DNA from: Streptococcus suis
Lineage (GTDB): Bacteria; Bacillota; Bacilli; Lactobacillales; Streptococcaceae
DNA length: 64,000 bases
NCBI RefSeq assembly: GCF_024509555.1
Contig: NZ_JAMWEL010000005.1
Coordinates: 42,280-106,279, forward strand
Direction of reading: 5' to 3'
Part shown: positions 63,618-64,000 of the stretch, in pieces
Layout of the letters: each line of letters starts with the position of its first letter
How positions within the stretch are numbered: the stretch's first letter is position 1
Notes under the pieces: generated by a model
Seen by the model: the letters and a program-made list of their open reading frames with translations, nothing else
Database searches by the model: none
Told to the model about the DNA's origin: nothing
Translations under genes and position numbers: made by a program

Positions 63618-63639
63618 CAATGATAGAGCATAAACAGTT

Positions 63640-64000
63640 TTATCGATTTTGGGTTGAAGCGTAATCGTAAAGTTTGTTATGCATAATGAGGTAATACATT
63701 GTCCGAATGAGACGATGTATGGAGGCAATCGTGTGCGGCTTCGTTGAAGTCGTTTGCGATTGTCTTTTTCGTTTCTCATAAAAGTCTGAGATATGGCAGG
63801 GATTGGTGTGACTGGCTGAAGCGATATTGTGAATACATTTGAACAGAATCTTTCTAGCGTAGGGATTGCCACACTTGGTAATGTGTTCCTTAGCGAGGAA
63901 GTTACCAGATTCATAGTGTCTCAGGTCAATACCGATAAAGGCATTGATTTGATTGGCAGACTGAAAACGGCGAATATCTCCCAGTTCACCAATAATACTT
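63640..64000 (-). mobile_element. IS110-family transposase, C-terminal part
   Basis: The minus strand is open from the window edge to a TAA at 63640-63642. It reads GELGDIRRFQSANQINAFIG, then IDLRHYESGNFLAKEHITKC and GNPYARKILFKCIHNIASA, ending LYDYASTQNR. This is the Transposase_20 domain of IS110/IS1111 elements (serine site in the RxxxSxxQ region, then the G-N-x-x-x-R motif). The N-terminal DEDD domain lies outside the window. These enzymes are guided by a bridge/seek RNA made from non-coding DNA of the element. The visible part is intact. Confidence 0.88.

Noticed and set aside
63615..63914. 99-residue minus-strand ORF at the right end
   Set aside because: It is in a different frame from the IS110 transposase, whose conserved motifs read in the other minus frame.

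Overview
The window is 64 kb of low-GC Firmicutes chromosome. It almost certainly comes from Streptococcus suis or a very close relative. The evidence is the set of typical streptococcal neighbourhoods: an lmb-htpS zinc locus under AdcR-type boxes, a 1561-residue LPXTG subtilisin of the SspA type, rpoE-pyrG, ilvBNC-ilvA, uppP-mecA-rgpG-sufCDSUB-dacA and a peptide ABC transporter. Nearly all of it is ordinary chromosome; the only clear mobile element is an IS110-family transposase cut by the right edge.

Layout. 1-5.5 kb: 3' end of a glucose-type PTS EIICBA, a YebC/YeeN-like protein, then small accessory genes (TfoX-N protein, VOC protein, an unrecognised 346-residue protein, a 71-residue protein, a DUF2975/XRE pair). 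5.5-8.1 kb: a P1B-4 metal efflux ATPase and its regulator PerR, with three Per-box-like sites. 8.2-10.7 kb: truA-pdxK-ECF S component-DUF436, all overlapping; truA looks leaderless. 11-16.4 kb: an Rrf2-type regulator, an EthD-like protein and a four-gene oxidoreductase/hydrolase operon, linked by three copies of one palindromic operator. 16.7-20.1 kb: a TetR regulator divergent from two membrane-anchored hydrolases and a DUF1349 protein. 20.2-30.3 kb: tig, lmb-htpS and sspA. 30.4-33.3 kb: rpoE, pyrG with a CTP-type attenuator, and a DUF59 gene.

33.3-43.5 kb: branched-chain amino acid genes on both strands (ilvD minus; ilvB, ilvN, ilvC, ilvA plus), with a minus-strand set between them (GT2-GtrA glycosyltransferase, phosphodiester glycosidase, small membrane protein). 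Good CodY-type boxes precede ilvB and the peptide transporter operon. 43.5-47.2 kb: an SPFH protein, a 69-residue protein and an amino-acid ABC transporter. 47.3-55.5 kb: uppP, mecA, rgpG and the SUF iron-sulfur operon. 56-63.4 kb: a DacA-like carboxypeptidase with a KTA third motif, then oppA and oppDFBC. 63.6 kb to the end: the IS110-type transposase 3' end with two hairpins beyond it.

The most unusual structure is the ~540-bp non-coding array between ilvC and ilvA. It holds eight small hairpins with near-constant 14-nt loops and stems that change in a compensatory way, interleaved with other palindromes and two 103-bp tandem units. Several copies are followed by GAGGAAAGTCC, the string conserved in the P4 region of RNase P RNA. 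Related palindromes and an AAAGGTTGGAGATAAGA motif recur at 2, 4.6 and 10.8 kb. At several genes the 3' palindrome includes the stop codon itself.
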